From positions 1-7,514 of the forward strand of contig JAKATS010000206.1 in assembly GCA_021818645.1 (NCBI GenBank): a DNA stretch of 7,514 nucleotides, written 5' to 3'. The translations under genes were made by a program, and so were the position numbers. Within the stretch, counting starts at the first letter, position 1, and each line of letters opens with the position of its first letter. This DNA comes from Acidobacteriota bacterium (GTDB lineage Bacteria > Acidobacteriota > Terriglobia > Terriglobales > SCQP01). The notes under the pieces were generated by a model. It ran no database searches and was not told the DNA's origin. It saw only the letters and a program-made list of their open reading frames with translations. Shown here piece by piece: positions 1 to 6,491 of the stretch.

Positions 1-433
1 TATTATGGGAAAAGCGATTTTGCCCATCACACGCCAAAATCATCCAATCCGCAATTGCTTCCATGGAACTCTGTAAAAATGGTTGAATTTGCTTATTTGC
101 CCATTGTCCGGGCGGTTCTTTAATTACACCAGGATGGGCTAAGGCCATTTTGAAATATCGGCGAAAGCCTTCGATGCAAACTTTGGACAAATTGCGACGC
201 CAAGATAAATATTCTTTGTAGAACGCACTGCTTTTTTGATGATCTTGCCTTTTTGCAATCTCCAAATGTGCGGCAAATGCAGTGTGTGTACCCTGAAATT
301 GTGCCCATTGAAATTCGCCAATTATGATTCGTGTATTGGATTTCCATGCTTGGGCCAGAACTGGATTATCCACACGGCGGGCATTGGACTTTTTCGGATC
401 GTTTCCCGGTCTGGATTGTTTCTGCATGGGCAT
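1..433 (-). CDS. Hypothetical protein of the putative island, partial (C-terminus beyond left edge)
   Basis: The minus strand is open without a stop from an upstream stop near 537 to the window edge, so about 144 codons are visible from the ATG at 433 and the 3' end is missing. I do not recognise the family. The visible protein begins MPMQKQSRPGNDPKKSNARR, a basic, low-complexity start, then looks globular and mostly helical. It is rich in W, Y, F, K and R, with stretches such as FYKEYLSWRRNLSKVCIEGF and ALAHPGVIKEPPGQWANK. No membrane segment or signal peptide is seen. The start is uncertain: ATG codons at 427, 433, 472 and 493 are all in frame, none has a clear ribosome site, and the last two overlap the integrase. 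It is divergent from the integrase and equally A/T-rich, so it is probably cargo or a maintenance gene of the same element. The function is unknown. Confidence 0.6.
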   Translation of the reverse strand, partial: MPMQKQSRPGNDPKKSNARRVDNPVLAQAWKSNTRIIIGEFQWAQFQGTHTAFAAHLEIAKRQDHQKSSAFYKEYLSWRRNLSKVCIEGFRRYFKMALAHPGVIKEPPGQWANKQIQPFLQSSMEAIADWMILACDGQNRFSHN

Positions 434-444
434 GCAGGTATGAT
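416..444 (+). promoter_or_regulatory. Predicted promoter of the integrase gene
   Basis: A -35-like TTGTTT (416-421) and a -10-like TATGAT (439-444) are separated by exactly 17 bp. Transcription would start near 451, giving a leader of about 20 nt before the ATG at 471. A short GGA at 461-463, 7 nt before the ATG, is the only ribosome-site-like element. The complement of the -10 region reads TATCAT (445-440), so the same bases could serve as a -10 for the leftward gene, though I see no good -35 for it. This is a consensus match only. Confidence 0.45.
423..436. repeat. Perfect palindrome in the integrase promoter spacer, candidate operator
   Basis: TGCATG (423-428) and CATGCA (431-436) form perfect 6-bp arms around a GG centre. 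They lie entirely between the -35 and -10 elements of the predicted integrase promoter and over the possible ATG codons (433 and 427) of the divergent gene. A dimeric repressor bound here would block RNA polymerase at the integrase promoter. The regulator is not known, and a palindrome this short can arise by chance. Confidence 0.35.
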
Positions 445-470
445 AAATCCCAAACCGGCTGGAATAAATC

Positions 471-1613
471 ATGCGACAAAATCCACGGGGCATTTTCGAA
501 AAAGCTAAAGGTTCGGGTGATTGGTGGATTCGCTATGCCGATGCCCAAGGTCGCGAGCATTGCGAAAAAGCCGGTACCAAGGGCATGGCGTTGGCGCTGT
601 ATCGCAAACGTAAGACGGAAGCGCTCGAAGGCAGAAAATTTCCCGAGAAACTGCGGGCGCGAGCCATTACGTTCAAAGAATTAGCGCAAGACGCCTTGAT
701 CTACTCCAAGGCGCACAATCGCAGCCATAAAACCGATGACCTGCGCATTTCCCAATTGTAGGAATGGTTCGGCCATTTTCCCGCAAACGCTATTACGCCC
801 CAGCAAATCGAGGCTTGCTTATCCCGCGCATCGGAAGAGCGTAATTGGCAGCCTGCTACTTTGAACCGCTATCGCAACACCATGTCACTGGCTTACCGGC
901 TGGGCATGAATAACGGTAAAGTTGCATCCAACCCGGCGCGGCTGGTACGGGCACGGCGCGAAAACAATATCCGCATTCGATACCTCGATCAATTTTCACC
1001 AGATGAAGAAGGAAGATTGCGCACCGCGATAAAAACACTTTTCCCCGAACATTTGCCGGAATTCGAAATTGCATTGAATACTGGGATGCGGCTCGGGGAA
1101 CTATACAGCCTGACATGGGACCGAATCAATCCCGGCAACTGGATGCTGACAGTACCGCCCAGCAAATACGGTGAAGCTCGCGGCATCCCGCTCAATGCGG
1201 CGGCCCTGGATGCCATAAAAATACTCCGGCCTCGCGCGGGCGACGGCCCTTGGGTCATGACGAATATGCGAGGCATTCGCATGCAGAATCCCCGCAAATG
1301 GTTCGATACAGCCGTAAAGAATGCCCAGCTGCGGGAATTCACTTGGCATTGTCTGCGGCACACCTTCGCCAGCAGGCTTGTTATGATGGGAGTGGACCTG
1401 CGTACGGTGCAGGAATTGATGGGGCACAAGGATATTCGCATGACCTGCCGTTATTCCCATCTGTCGCCCGGCCACAAGCTCGAAGCGGTCGAGATGCTGG
1501 CACAATGGGGAAAGAGCCAGGCAAGCGGAACCGGTACCATAACCGGCACCGAACCAAAATCGGTTGTTTCAGCCTTGCCGATTCGTGGACTGCAAGTTGT
1601 AGAAATTAAATAA
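471..1613 (+). pseudogene. Tyrosine recombinase (phage/island integrase) interrupted by an in-frame TAG
   Basis: This is a site-specific tyrosine recombinase that would integrate and excise a mobile element. The frame is continuous for 380 codons before the final TAA, except for a TAG at 759-761 (codon 97). Codons 1-60 carry an arm-type DNA-binding domain (GSGDWWIRYADAQGREH, then LALYRKRKTEA). Codons from about 65 to 165 form the core-binding domain (FKELAQDALIYSKAHN, then ITPQQIEACLS and TLNRYRNTMSLAYRLG). The catalytic domain is complete: R207 in GMRLGEL, K232 in PPSKYGEARG, H293 and R296 in HCLRHTF, H319 in MGHKD, and nucleophile Y328 in CRYSH. The family usually has about 350-400 residues, so only the amber codon breaks it. 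Translation restarting downstream (for example at TTG 861) would lose the arm domain and part of the core-binding domain, so I call it a likely pseudogene. Readthrough, suppression or a sequencing error are alternatives. The start at 471 fits the usual N-terminus of this subgroup. The gene ends 13 bp before a tRNA gene. Confidence 0.85.
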
Positions 1614-1620
1614 TTTATTT
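1608..1620. repeat. A/T palindrome at the integrase-tRNA junction
   Basis: AAATAA (1608-1613) and TTATTT (1615-1620) are perfect inverted arms around a single T. They include the integrase stop codon and end 6 bp before the first base of the tRNA. The A/T-rich block may belong to the tRNA promoter, which must lie in or at the end of the integrase coding sequence because only 13 bp separate the genes. No strong -35/-10 pair is evident: TTGCCG at 1575 with TGTAGA at 1598, 17 bp apart, is a weak candidate. Confidence 0.3.
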
Positions 1621-1626
1621 GATATT

Positions 1627-1720
1627 GGAGAGGTGGCCGAGTGGCTGAAGGCGGCGGTTTGCTAAACCGTTATACGGGCTAAAACCTGTATCGGGGGTTC
1701 GAATCCCCCCCTCTCCGCCA
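1627..1720 (+). tRNA. tRNA-Ser (anticodon GCU), CCA encoded
   Basis: All arms fold. The acceptor stem GGAGAGG (1627-1633) pairs perfectly with CCTCTCC (1710-1716), followed by discriminator G1717 and encoded CCA (1718-1720). The D arm is GCC/GGC around GAGTGGCTGAA. The anticodon stem GCGGT/ACCGT (one G-U) encloses loop TTGCTAA, giving anticodon GCT at 1661-1663, which reads AGC and AGU. A long variable arm (stem TACGGG/CCTGTA, about 1672-1690) is typical of serine tRNAs. The T arm is GGGGG-TTCGAAT-CCCCC (1693-1709). The gene appears intact. An integrase ends just upstream, so this tRNA is the probable integration target or a tRNA carried by the element. No second copy of its 3' end was noticed in the window. 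Confidence 0.97.
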
Positions 1721-2126
1721 GATTAAATGCTGATTATAAAAGGTTTATATAAAATAAATCCTTCCGTGTTCACCGCACGTACATTTCTGGTGACGTGCTA
1801 AAGCACTACCGGCGCCATTAGAAGCACTGCCCGCACCGATCCATGACTTACCGGCGCTGTATCTGCCCGGTTTGGGTCGTGGGGACCCTGTACGGCCAGT
1901 GGGTCAGGAAAAATGCGTTTCAGGATAATGGGCAAGAACAAAGTGAAAAGCCGAGCGGATTCGTGCTCTTCCTTGTATGGTGGATCCGAGTTTATCATTC
2001 GCTCTCAGACGGCGGCCATGGGAAGAGCGAGGGAGTTGGGTCATGGGAAAAAACAGTGCGCCAAGTGCGACGAAACCGACGGGTGCGGCGAAGCTGTCTC
2101 CATCTAAAAAGCAAGCGAGCATAAGG
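1721..2126. other. Intergenic region without a convincing gene
   Basis: The first 40 bp after the tRNA are A/T-rich (ATTATAAAAGG, TTTATATAAAATAAATCC) with no clear terminator. A weak inverted repeat, GCACGT (1775-1780) and ACGTGC (1793-1798), follows. Short open frames exist on both strands, but none has recognisable protein character. The least implausible starts at ATG 2043 (MGKNSAPSATKPTGAAKL), has GAGGGAG 7 nt upstream, and would give a 52-residue basic protein. However, it runs through the 2127-2175 hairpin and overlaps the end of the receptor gene. A second small frame ending at 2107 contains Cys-x2-Cys-x5-Cys (CAKCDETDGC). The region may be a degraded gene or the element boundary. Confidence 0.5.
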
Positions 2127-2175
2127 CAATTACGCCGGGACCCCGGTTGGAGCAACCGGGATTCCGGCGTAATTG
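2127..2175 (-). terminator. Long hairpin just past the receptor gene, probable transcript 3' end
   Basis: Two nested inverted repeats make one long stem. CAATTACGCCGG (2127-2138) pairs with CCGGCGTAATTG (2164-2175), and CCCGGTTG (2142-2149) pairs with CAACCGGG (2153-2160). Between them are three positions that pair only partly, and the loop is GAG (2150-2152). The stem lies 15 bp beyond the receptor stop codon, where a terminator or RNA-protecting hairpin is expected. There is no run of U directly after it on either strand (a TTTTT on the minus strand comes about 17 nt later), so it is not a canonical intrinsic terminator. It could also be a mobile palindromic repeat. Confidence 0.55.
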
Positions 2176-2190
2176 AGCCCCCGGCCAGTG

Positions 2191-5100
2191 TCAGAAAGTA
2201 ATGCGGGCGAAAAGCTGCATAAAACGCGGCCGCGTGAGGGTCGCGGTGTAATTGCCAAAGGTACTGCCCTGATCGAGAGCGAGCGAAGCGGTAGCGGTAT
2301 CGAAACGCACGCTGTTGGTGACGTTGAAGGTCTGCCAGCCGATCTGTACGGCGCGGCCTTCGCCGAGGGCAAACGATTTATCCAAACCGGTATCGATGCC
2401 GAAGTACCCATTGCCGGTGATCACATTGCGGGAACCGGATTCGCCGGGCAGCGCGTTGCGGAAGGCGGACAGCGCGGCGGCGGGATTGACGAATAAGTTC
2501 GGGCCGGAACCGTCCGGACCAATCGGGTTCATGGTGGTTTGCATGGTGGGCAGAGGCCCGTTCAGCATGGCGTTGCCGGTCAGCTCCCAGTTGGTGGGAA
2601 AGAAGAAGCCGTTGTTGACGTTGACCGGAAAGCTGCTGTTCCAGCGAACGTAACCGCTGAGCCGCCAGCCGCCAATCACTTCATTGAGCAGCCCGCCGGC
2701 CCGGGCGCCCAGCCATTGGCCGCGGCCAAAGGGCAGTGTCCATACCCAGTTGGCATTATATTGCTGCGGGGTATTGAAGTCGGAGACGGCATACAACTGA
2801 TTCGGGTCCCAGGAATTGATGATTTCCCCGCCTAAACCGCCGCCGCCCGGCCCGAAGAGGCCCGCGCGTTCCGCGTCGGAGGCCGCATCCATGGATTTGG
2901 AAAACACATAGTTGAACTGCGCCTGCAAATTGCGGCCAAAATGCGCCAGATAGCTGATCTGCAAGGCATTGTAGTTGGAGACGCCGATGTTATTCCAGGC
3001 GTAGAGCGAGGAATACTGGCTGTGATACCAGCTCAGGTAGCCCGTATTGGAGGGGGGCAAGCCGATGCCTCCCATGGAGGGCGGGAAATCCAGCAAGATC
3101 GAGGCCGTGGTTTCGTTGGGAACAAAACAGCTCCAGAGTTCATAGACAGCCTGGGTCGCGGTGAGGGTTCCGGGATCGGAGCCGCCGGGGACGCAGGGCG
3201 AGCTGATGCCAAGGGCGTTCATGACATCGGCTTCGTTGACGTTGGACCACTGGCTGAACAGATGCTGCCAGAAGGGGATCTGCGGAACGTTGGCCACCGG
3301 GGTGCCCTTATCAAAGAGCCGGCTGAGCGCGGAGGCGGCCTGGAAGTAGGTCATGTGGCTCTGCGGATCCACCTGATTGGCGGGCATGGCCAGGTCTTGC
3401 TGCATGGGCAGGCGGCGGCCGAAGGTGCCGACATAACTGATGGACAGGGATTGATTGCTGCCAAACTGGCGGGTCAGGGACAGGTCCAGTTCATGCACAT
3501 AGGGGGTTTTTACGGCGCTATCCAGGCCCCAGGCGATGTTGCCTAAACTGGGCCCCGGGGTTTGCGGAAAGCCGCCCGCGGGCGCCGGCGGCTGCAGGGC
3601 AGCCGGCAGACAAGAGATGCAGGTAAACCGCGGGGCTTGCGCGATCGTGGTGCCAAAGCCCGCGCCGATGTTGGTGGATAAACCCACGGACCCATTTTGA
3701 TCAAAGGTATTGACGATACCCGCGCCAAAATGCTCATACATCAGGTCATAGCCGCCGCGGATGGAAAATTGGCCCGCATGGCCGAAGATAGTGGCCAGCC
3801 AGCCATGGCCAAAATTGGGCGACCAGGCCACCCCGATGCGGGGAGCCAGATCGCTGTAATCCCAATTCCAGAACCCGGGTCCATGATTTGCGGGCCCACC
3901 CAATTCAAAGGACACCTGGCCGGCTTGTGATGCCGGCAGGCCCTGGGCCGCAAGGGCCGCGGTATTATTCATCCACTCGCCCAGATTCAATCCGGTGCAA
4001 GTGCCGTTGGGGTTGGCAACGCAGGCGGCGACCTGATTGCCGTTCACTTCATACGGGGGCTGCTCCATGACGTAGCGCAATCCATAAATCAAAGACAGAT
4101 TGGGAGTCATGTGCCATTGGTCCTGGCCATAAAATTCGTAGCTGTTGAGCTGGAAATTACGCTGAATGGGAGCGCCCTGCGGCAGCGTCGTGCCGGTGCG
4201 GCTGTAATTATAGACCGCATTATATTCGGTGATGGCGCCCAGCAGATCGATGAGGGAAAAATCGTAGTTGTTATCGAAAGACGCATCCACCGGGGGCAAG
4301 CCGTTGCGCCCGGGGTCATAAGGGCTGGGGCGGTTGGCGAAGCCCGAGGTATTCAAAAAGCCGGTATTCATCAAGGCATTGGAAAAAGAATTGGCGTAGC
4401 TGGAACGGCCGTCGCTGACCAGATCGATATCGGTGCCGAACTGCAGGGTGTGATTGCCCAGGTTCCAATTCACATCATCGGTGATGTTATTGACGGGAAT
4501 GATGAAGCTGGTGGTGTAATTCCCCTGCGAACCCGGGAAGCTCAGGTTGCGGGTGGCGACATAGGGCGCCAGCGAGCTGCCTTCATTGGCGCCGCCCTGC
4601 CGGATGTAGCCGTAGTGCAGGCTGTTGACCAGCGAGGGGGAAAGGACGGAGGTGAGTCCGAAGATCAAGCCCCGGCTGTCATTCAACTGGGTGAAGTTGG
4701 GCGACTGGCCGGGGAATTCCTGCGCGCCGTCAACCTTGATATTTTCGGTTTCTCCGCGGGCAAACATGGTTTCCGTCGGGCTGAGGCTGTAATCCAGCCG
4801 CGCGATGTAGGTGTCGTAGCCGCCGGGAATGGGCGAAGAGAAGACAAAGCCGGCGGTATTCAACCCGTCGCCGACGGAATTGGTGTTGGGCAGCGGATAG
4901 GACTGCAGCATCTTCAAAATGGCCGGATCCACGCCCGCGATGTTGGCCGGCACGCCATTATTGGCGCCCATCTGTTCGATCTGATTGGGAGACAGCGTCA
5001 CCGGTTTGCCGCCCGACAAATAGATGATGCTGCCGGCGCGCATGGTGGCGGTGGGCACGGTGCGGGTGACCACCTGCGATTCGCGGTCCTGACGGCCCTC

Positions 5101-6066
5101 ATAATTGGCGAAGAAAAACAATTTATTTTTAATCAACGGCCCGCCGAGGGTAAAGCCATAGACGTTGCGGATGAGGGCCGGCGGCTTATTGGGCTTGCCG
5201 CTCCCAAGCTGCGCCGCTTTGAGGAAAAAATCGTTAGCGCTGAGGGCGGTCACGCGGTTGTATTCGTAGACCGAGCCATGAAAATCATTGGTGCCGCTGC
5301 GGGTAATCATCGCGACCTGGGCGCCGCCGCTGTGGCCGGCGCTGGACTCCGGATCGACGGTGGTGACGCGAAATTCCTGGAGCGAATCCGGGGGCACATT
5401 CAATACACTGGTGAAGGCGTAGCCGTTGTTCTGATCGTTCACGTCCACGCCATCCAGGGTCACATTCGACTGGTCGCTGCGAATGCCATCCACCGCGCCG
5501 CTGCGGGTATCGAAATCGCTCTGCGCCTGCGCCGGTTTGCCGCCGAGATAGACGACGCCCGGCTGCAGGCTGAGTAACTGTACGACGTTGCGGTTGGCAA
5601 TCGGCAGCTGCCTGATCTGCAGCGTGGTGAAGGAGTTTCCGAGCGCGGCATCGGTTTTATTGACCAGCGGGATGCTGCTGCCCTTGACCTCAATCGTGGT
5701 AGCGGAACTGGCCAACTGGAGCCGCACATTGAAGGTCGCCGGAGTGTTGACCAGCAACTGCAGATTTTTGCGGATGGTCACCGCGAAGCCGCGAGCGCGG
5801 AAGGCGACCTGATAGTGGCCGGGCTGCAAGGCGGGAAAATCATACAACCCGGCGCCGTTGGAGACGACGGAGCGGGTATAGCCAGTGGCCGGGCGCTGCA
5901 GCGTCACCCGGACGCCGGGGACGGCGGCGCCGGAGGGATCGGTGACATGGCCGCTTAATGAAGTGCTGCTGGCCTGGGCGGCCAGCCGGGGCGCCAGCCC
6001 CAACAGGAAACAAATTCCCATGAAAGCATATCCCCGAAGCCTGGCAGCCAGTGACTGAGCGCGCAT
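2191..6066 (-). CDS. TonB-dependent-receptor-like outer-membrane protein with carboxypeptidase-regulatory-like domain (Oar-like)
   Basis: This 1291-residue outer-membrane barrel would move or bind a large substrate with energy from TonB; the substrate is unknown. Residues 1-31 are a signal peptide (basic start, GYAFMGICFLLGLAPRLAAQ). Residues 35-118 form a carboxypeptidase-regulatory-like Ig fold (SLSGHVTDPSGAAVPGVRV, then GLYDFPALQPGHYQVAF). Residues about 135-265 are the plug (LPIANRNVVQLLSLQPGV, VTLDGVDVNDQNNG, GGAQVAMITRSGTNDFHGSV). The rest is barrel with phrases seen throughout this family: YGFTLGGPLIKNKLFFFANY (303-322), YGQDQWHMTPNL (646-657), APRIGVAWSP (741-750), IRGGYDLMYE (769-778) and SYVGTFGRR (877-885). 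The C-terminus ends in aromatic F (FARITF), the usual barrel-assembly signal. Cysteines appear only in likely outer loops, including a C-x2-C (TCISCL). No TonB box is evident, which is common in this group. An ATG at 6099 is also in frame, but the 6066 start has a ribosome site and places the signal peptide correctly. Confidence 0.9.
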   Translation of the reverse strand: MRAQSLAARLRGYAFMGICFLLGLAPRLAAQASSTSLSGHVTDPSGAAVPGVRVTLQRPATGYTRSVVSNGAGLYDFPALQPGHYQVAFRARGFAVTIRKNLQLLVNTPATFNVRLQLASSATTIEVKGSSIPLVNKTDAALGNSFTTLQIRQLPIANRNVVQLLSLQPGVVYLGGKPAQAQSDFDTRSGAVDGIRSDQSNVTLDGVDVNDQNNGYAFTSVLNVPPDSLQEFRVTTVDPESSAGHSGGAQVAMITRSGTNDFHGSVYEYNRVTALSANDFFLKAAQLGSGKPNKPPALIRNVYGFTLGGPLIKNKLFFFANYEGRQDRESQVVTRTVPTATMRAGSIIYLSGGKPVTLSPNQIEQMGANNGVPANIAGVDPAILKMLQSYPLPNTNSVGDGLNTAGFVFSSPIPGGYDTYIARLDYSLSPTETMFARGETENIKVDGAQEFPGQSPNFTQLNDSRGLIFGLTSVLSPSLVNSLHYGYIRQGGANEGSSLAPYVATRNLSFPGSQGNYTTSFIIPVNNITDDVNWNLGNHTLQFGTDIDLVSDGRSSYANSFSNALMNTGFLNTSGFANRPSPYDPGRNGLPPVDASFDNNYDFSLIDLLGAITEYNAVYNYSRTGTTLPQGAPIQRNFQLNSYEFYGQDQWHMTPNLSLIYGLRYVMEQPPYEVNGNQVAACVANPNGTCTGLNLGEWMNNTAALAAQGLPASQAGQVSFELGGPANHGPGFWNWDYSDLAPRIGVAWSPNFGHGWLATIFGHAGQFSIRGGYDLMYEHFGAGIVNTFDQNGSVGLSTNIGAGFGTTIAQAPRFTCISCLPAALQPPAPAGGFPQTPGPSLGNIAWGLDSAVKTPYVHELDLSLTRQFGSNQSLSISYVGTFGRRLPMQQDLAMPANQVDPQSHMTYFQAASALSRLFDKGTPVANVPQIPFWQHLFSQWSNVNEADVMNALGISSPCVPGGSDPGTLTATQAVYELWSCFVPNETTASILLDFPPSMGGIGLPPSNTGYLSWYHSQYSSLYAWNNIGVSNYNALQISYLAHFGRNLQAQFNYVFSKSMDAASDAERAGLFGPGGGGLGGEIINSWDPNQLYAVSDFNTPQQYNANWVWTLPFGRGQWLGARAGGLLNEVIGGWRLSGYVRWNSSFPVNVNNGFFFPTNWELTGNAMLNGPLPTMQTTMNPIGPDGSGPNLFVNPAAALSAFRNALPGESGSRNVITGNGYFGIDTGLDKSFALGEGRAVQIGWQTFNVTNSVRFDTATASLALDQGSTFGNYTATLTRPRFMQLFARITF

Positions 6067-6073
6067 AAGATTT

Positions 6074-6078
6074 CTCCT
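6074..6078 (-). promoter_or_regulatory. Ribosome binding site that fixes the receptor start
   Basis: On the minus strand, GGAGAGGAGAAATCTTATG contains AGGAG (6078-6074) 7 nt before the ATG at 6066-6064. This selects the 1291-residue form over the start at 6099, which would put 11 extra residues in front of the signal peptide. Confidence 0.8.
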
Positions 6079-6141
6079 CTCCACTATTCGTATCCACAAA
6101 CCCGCAACGCCGCGGCTGGAGTTAACAACTAATTAAAAAAA

Positions 6142-6170
6142 TTGATACTACGCTCGCCACGGCATGTCAA
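6142..6170 (-). promoter_or_regulatory. Strong sigma-70-type promoter of the receptor gene
   Basis: Read on the minus strand, a perfect -35 TTGACA (6170-6165) is followed after exactly 17 bp by TATCAA (6147-6142), a 4-of-6 match to the -10 consensus. Transcription should start near 6135, giving a leader of about 70 nt before the ATG at 6066. The hexamers are nearly inverted copies (TTGATA and TGTCAA on the plus strand), so the opposite strand also has a good -35 but a poor -10. Confidence 0.7.
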
Positions 6171-6254
6171 TCAAATCTTTTCGCGGCCCCGGCGCCGGAA
6201 TAATTCGATTCAGCGGATTCGTTTCATAAATGACGACGCGCGGAGGCGCGGCCG

Positions 6255-6359
6255 GTGACTATAAAGATTGAGGAAATTGAATTTGTGCTGTTACGCACAA
6301 TCATTCCGGCAGAGGCAGGCAGGGCTTGCCCTAATGGAAAATATGGATTTACGGAATAG
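6255..6359 (+). other. Short reading frame with strong ribosome site: leader peptide or remnant of a gene 5' end
   Basis: GGAGG (6242-6246) stands 8 nt before a GTG at 6255, which opens a 34-codon frame ending in TAG at 6357. The product starts VTIKIEEIEFVLLRTIIP. The pattern 'KI..IE.f.LR...P' resembles the first strand of enolase-superfamily enzymes such as dehydratases and mandelate-racemase-like proteins. That resemblance is from memory and weak, and 34 residues is far too short for such an enzyme. It could be a remnant left by a deletion, a regulatory upstream peptide, or chance. It lies upstream of, and is co-directional with, the S9-type gene. Confidence 0.25.
6283..6300. repeat. Inverted repeat TTGTGC-N6-GCACAA, candidate operator
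   Basis: Perfect 6-bp arms (6283-6288 and 6295-6300) separated by 6 bp lie in the divergent intergenic region. The 12-bp centre-to-centre spacing is close to one helical turn and would suit a dimeric regulator. The repeat also falls inside the short GTG-started frame, so it may be chance. No matching second site was noticed. Confidence 0.25.
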
Positions 6360-6428
6360 GTTGGTCGCGGATCGTTTCTATTCAAAATTTGCATTTTAAT
6401 GATTGGCGCCGCAGTTACTATTTGGCGC

Positions 6429-6457
6429 TTGCTTCCGGGAAACGTTTGGACTATGGT
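6429..6457 (+). promoter_or_regulatory. Possible weak promoter of the S9-type gene
   Basis: TTGCTT (6429-6434) and TATGGT (6452-6457) are 17 bp apart and would start transcription near 6464, about 28 nt before the ATG at 6492. Each hexamer matches the consensus only partly, so other placements, such as around the A/T-rich stretch at 6381-6400, are equally possible. Confidence 0.3.
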
Positions 6458-6491
6458 TCGGTTTTTACTCCATCCGGAGCGAGGGGTGCCC

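Noticed and set aside
120..347. Two short closed minus-strand frames (120-347 and 139-321)
   Set aside because: The third minus frame of the same stretch is open from the integrase start to the window edge and has much better protein character.
989..1441. 150-residue minus-strand frame opposite the integrase
   Set aside because: It lies wholly inside the conserved catalytic domain of the integrase, whose residues explain the sequence.
1843..2124. 93-residue plus-strand frame ending just before the hairpin
   Set aside because: The product is rich in W, R, V and C with no domain-like pattern and no ribosome site. The position before the hairpin is tempting but not enough.
2941..3546. 201-residue open frame on the plus strand
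   Set aside because: It is also antisense to the receptor barrel, with the same A/G/I-rich shadow composition and no recognisable motif.
4111..5577. 488-residue open frame on the plus strand opposite the receptor
   Set aside because: It is exactly antisense to a well-supported receptor gene. Its product is low-complexity A/G/I/V/R-rich without domain character, as expected from the complement of G/C-biased codons.
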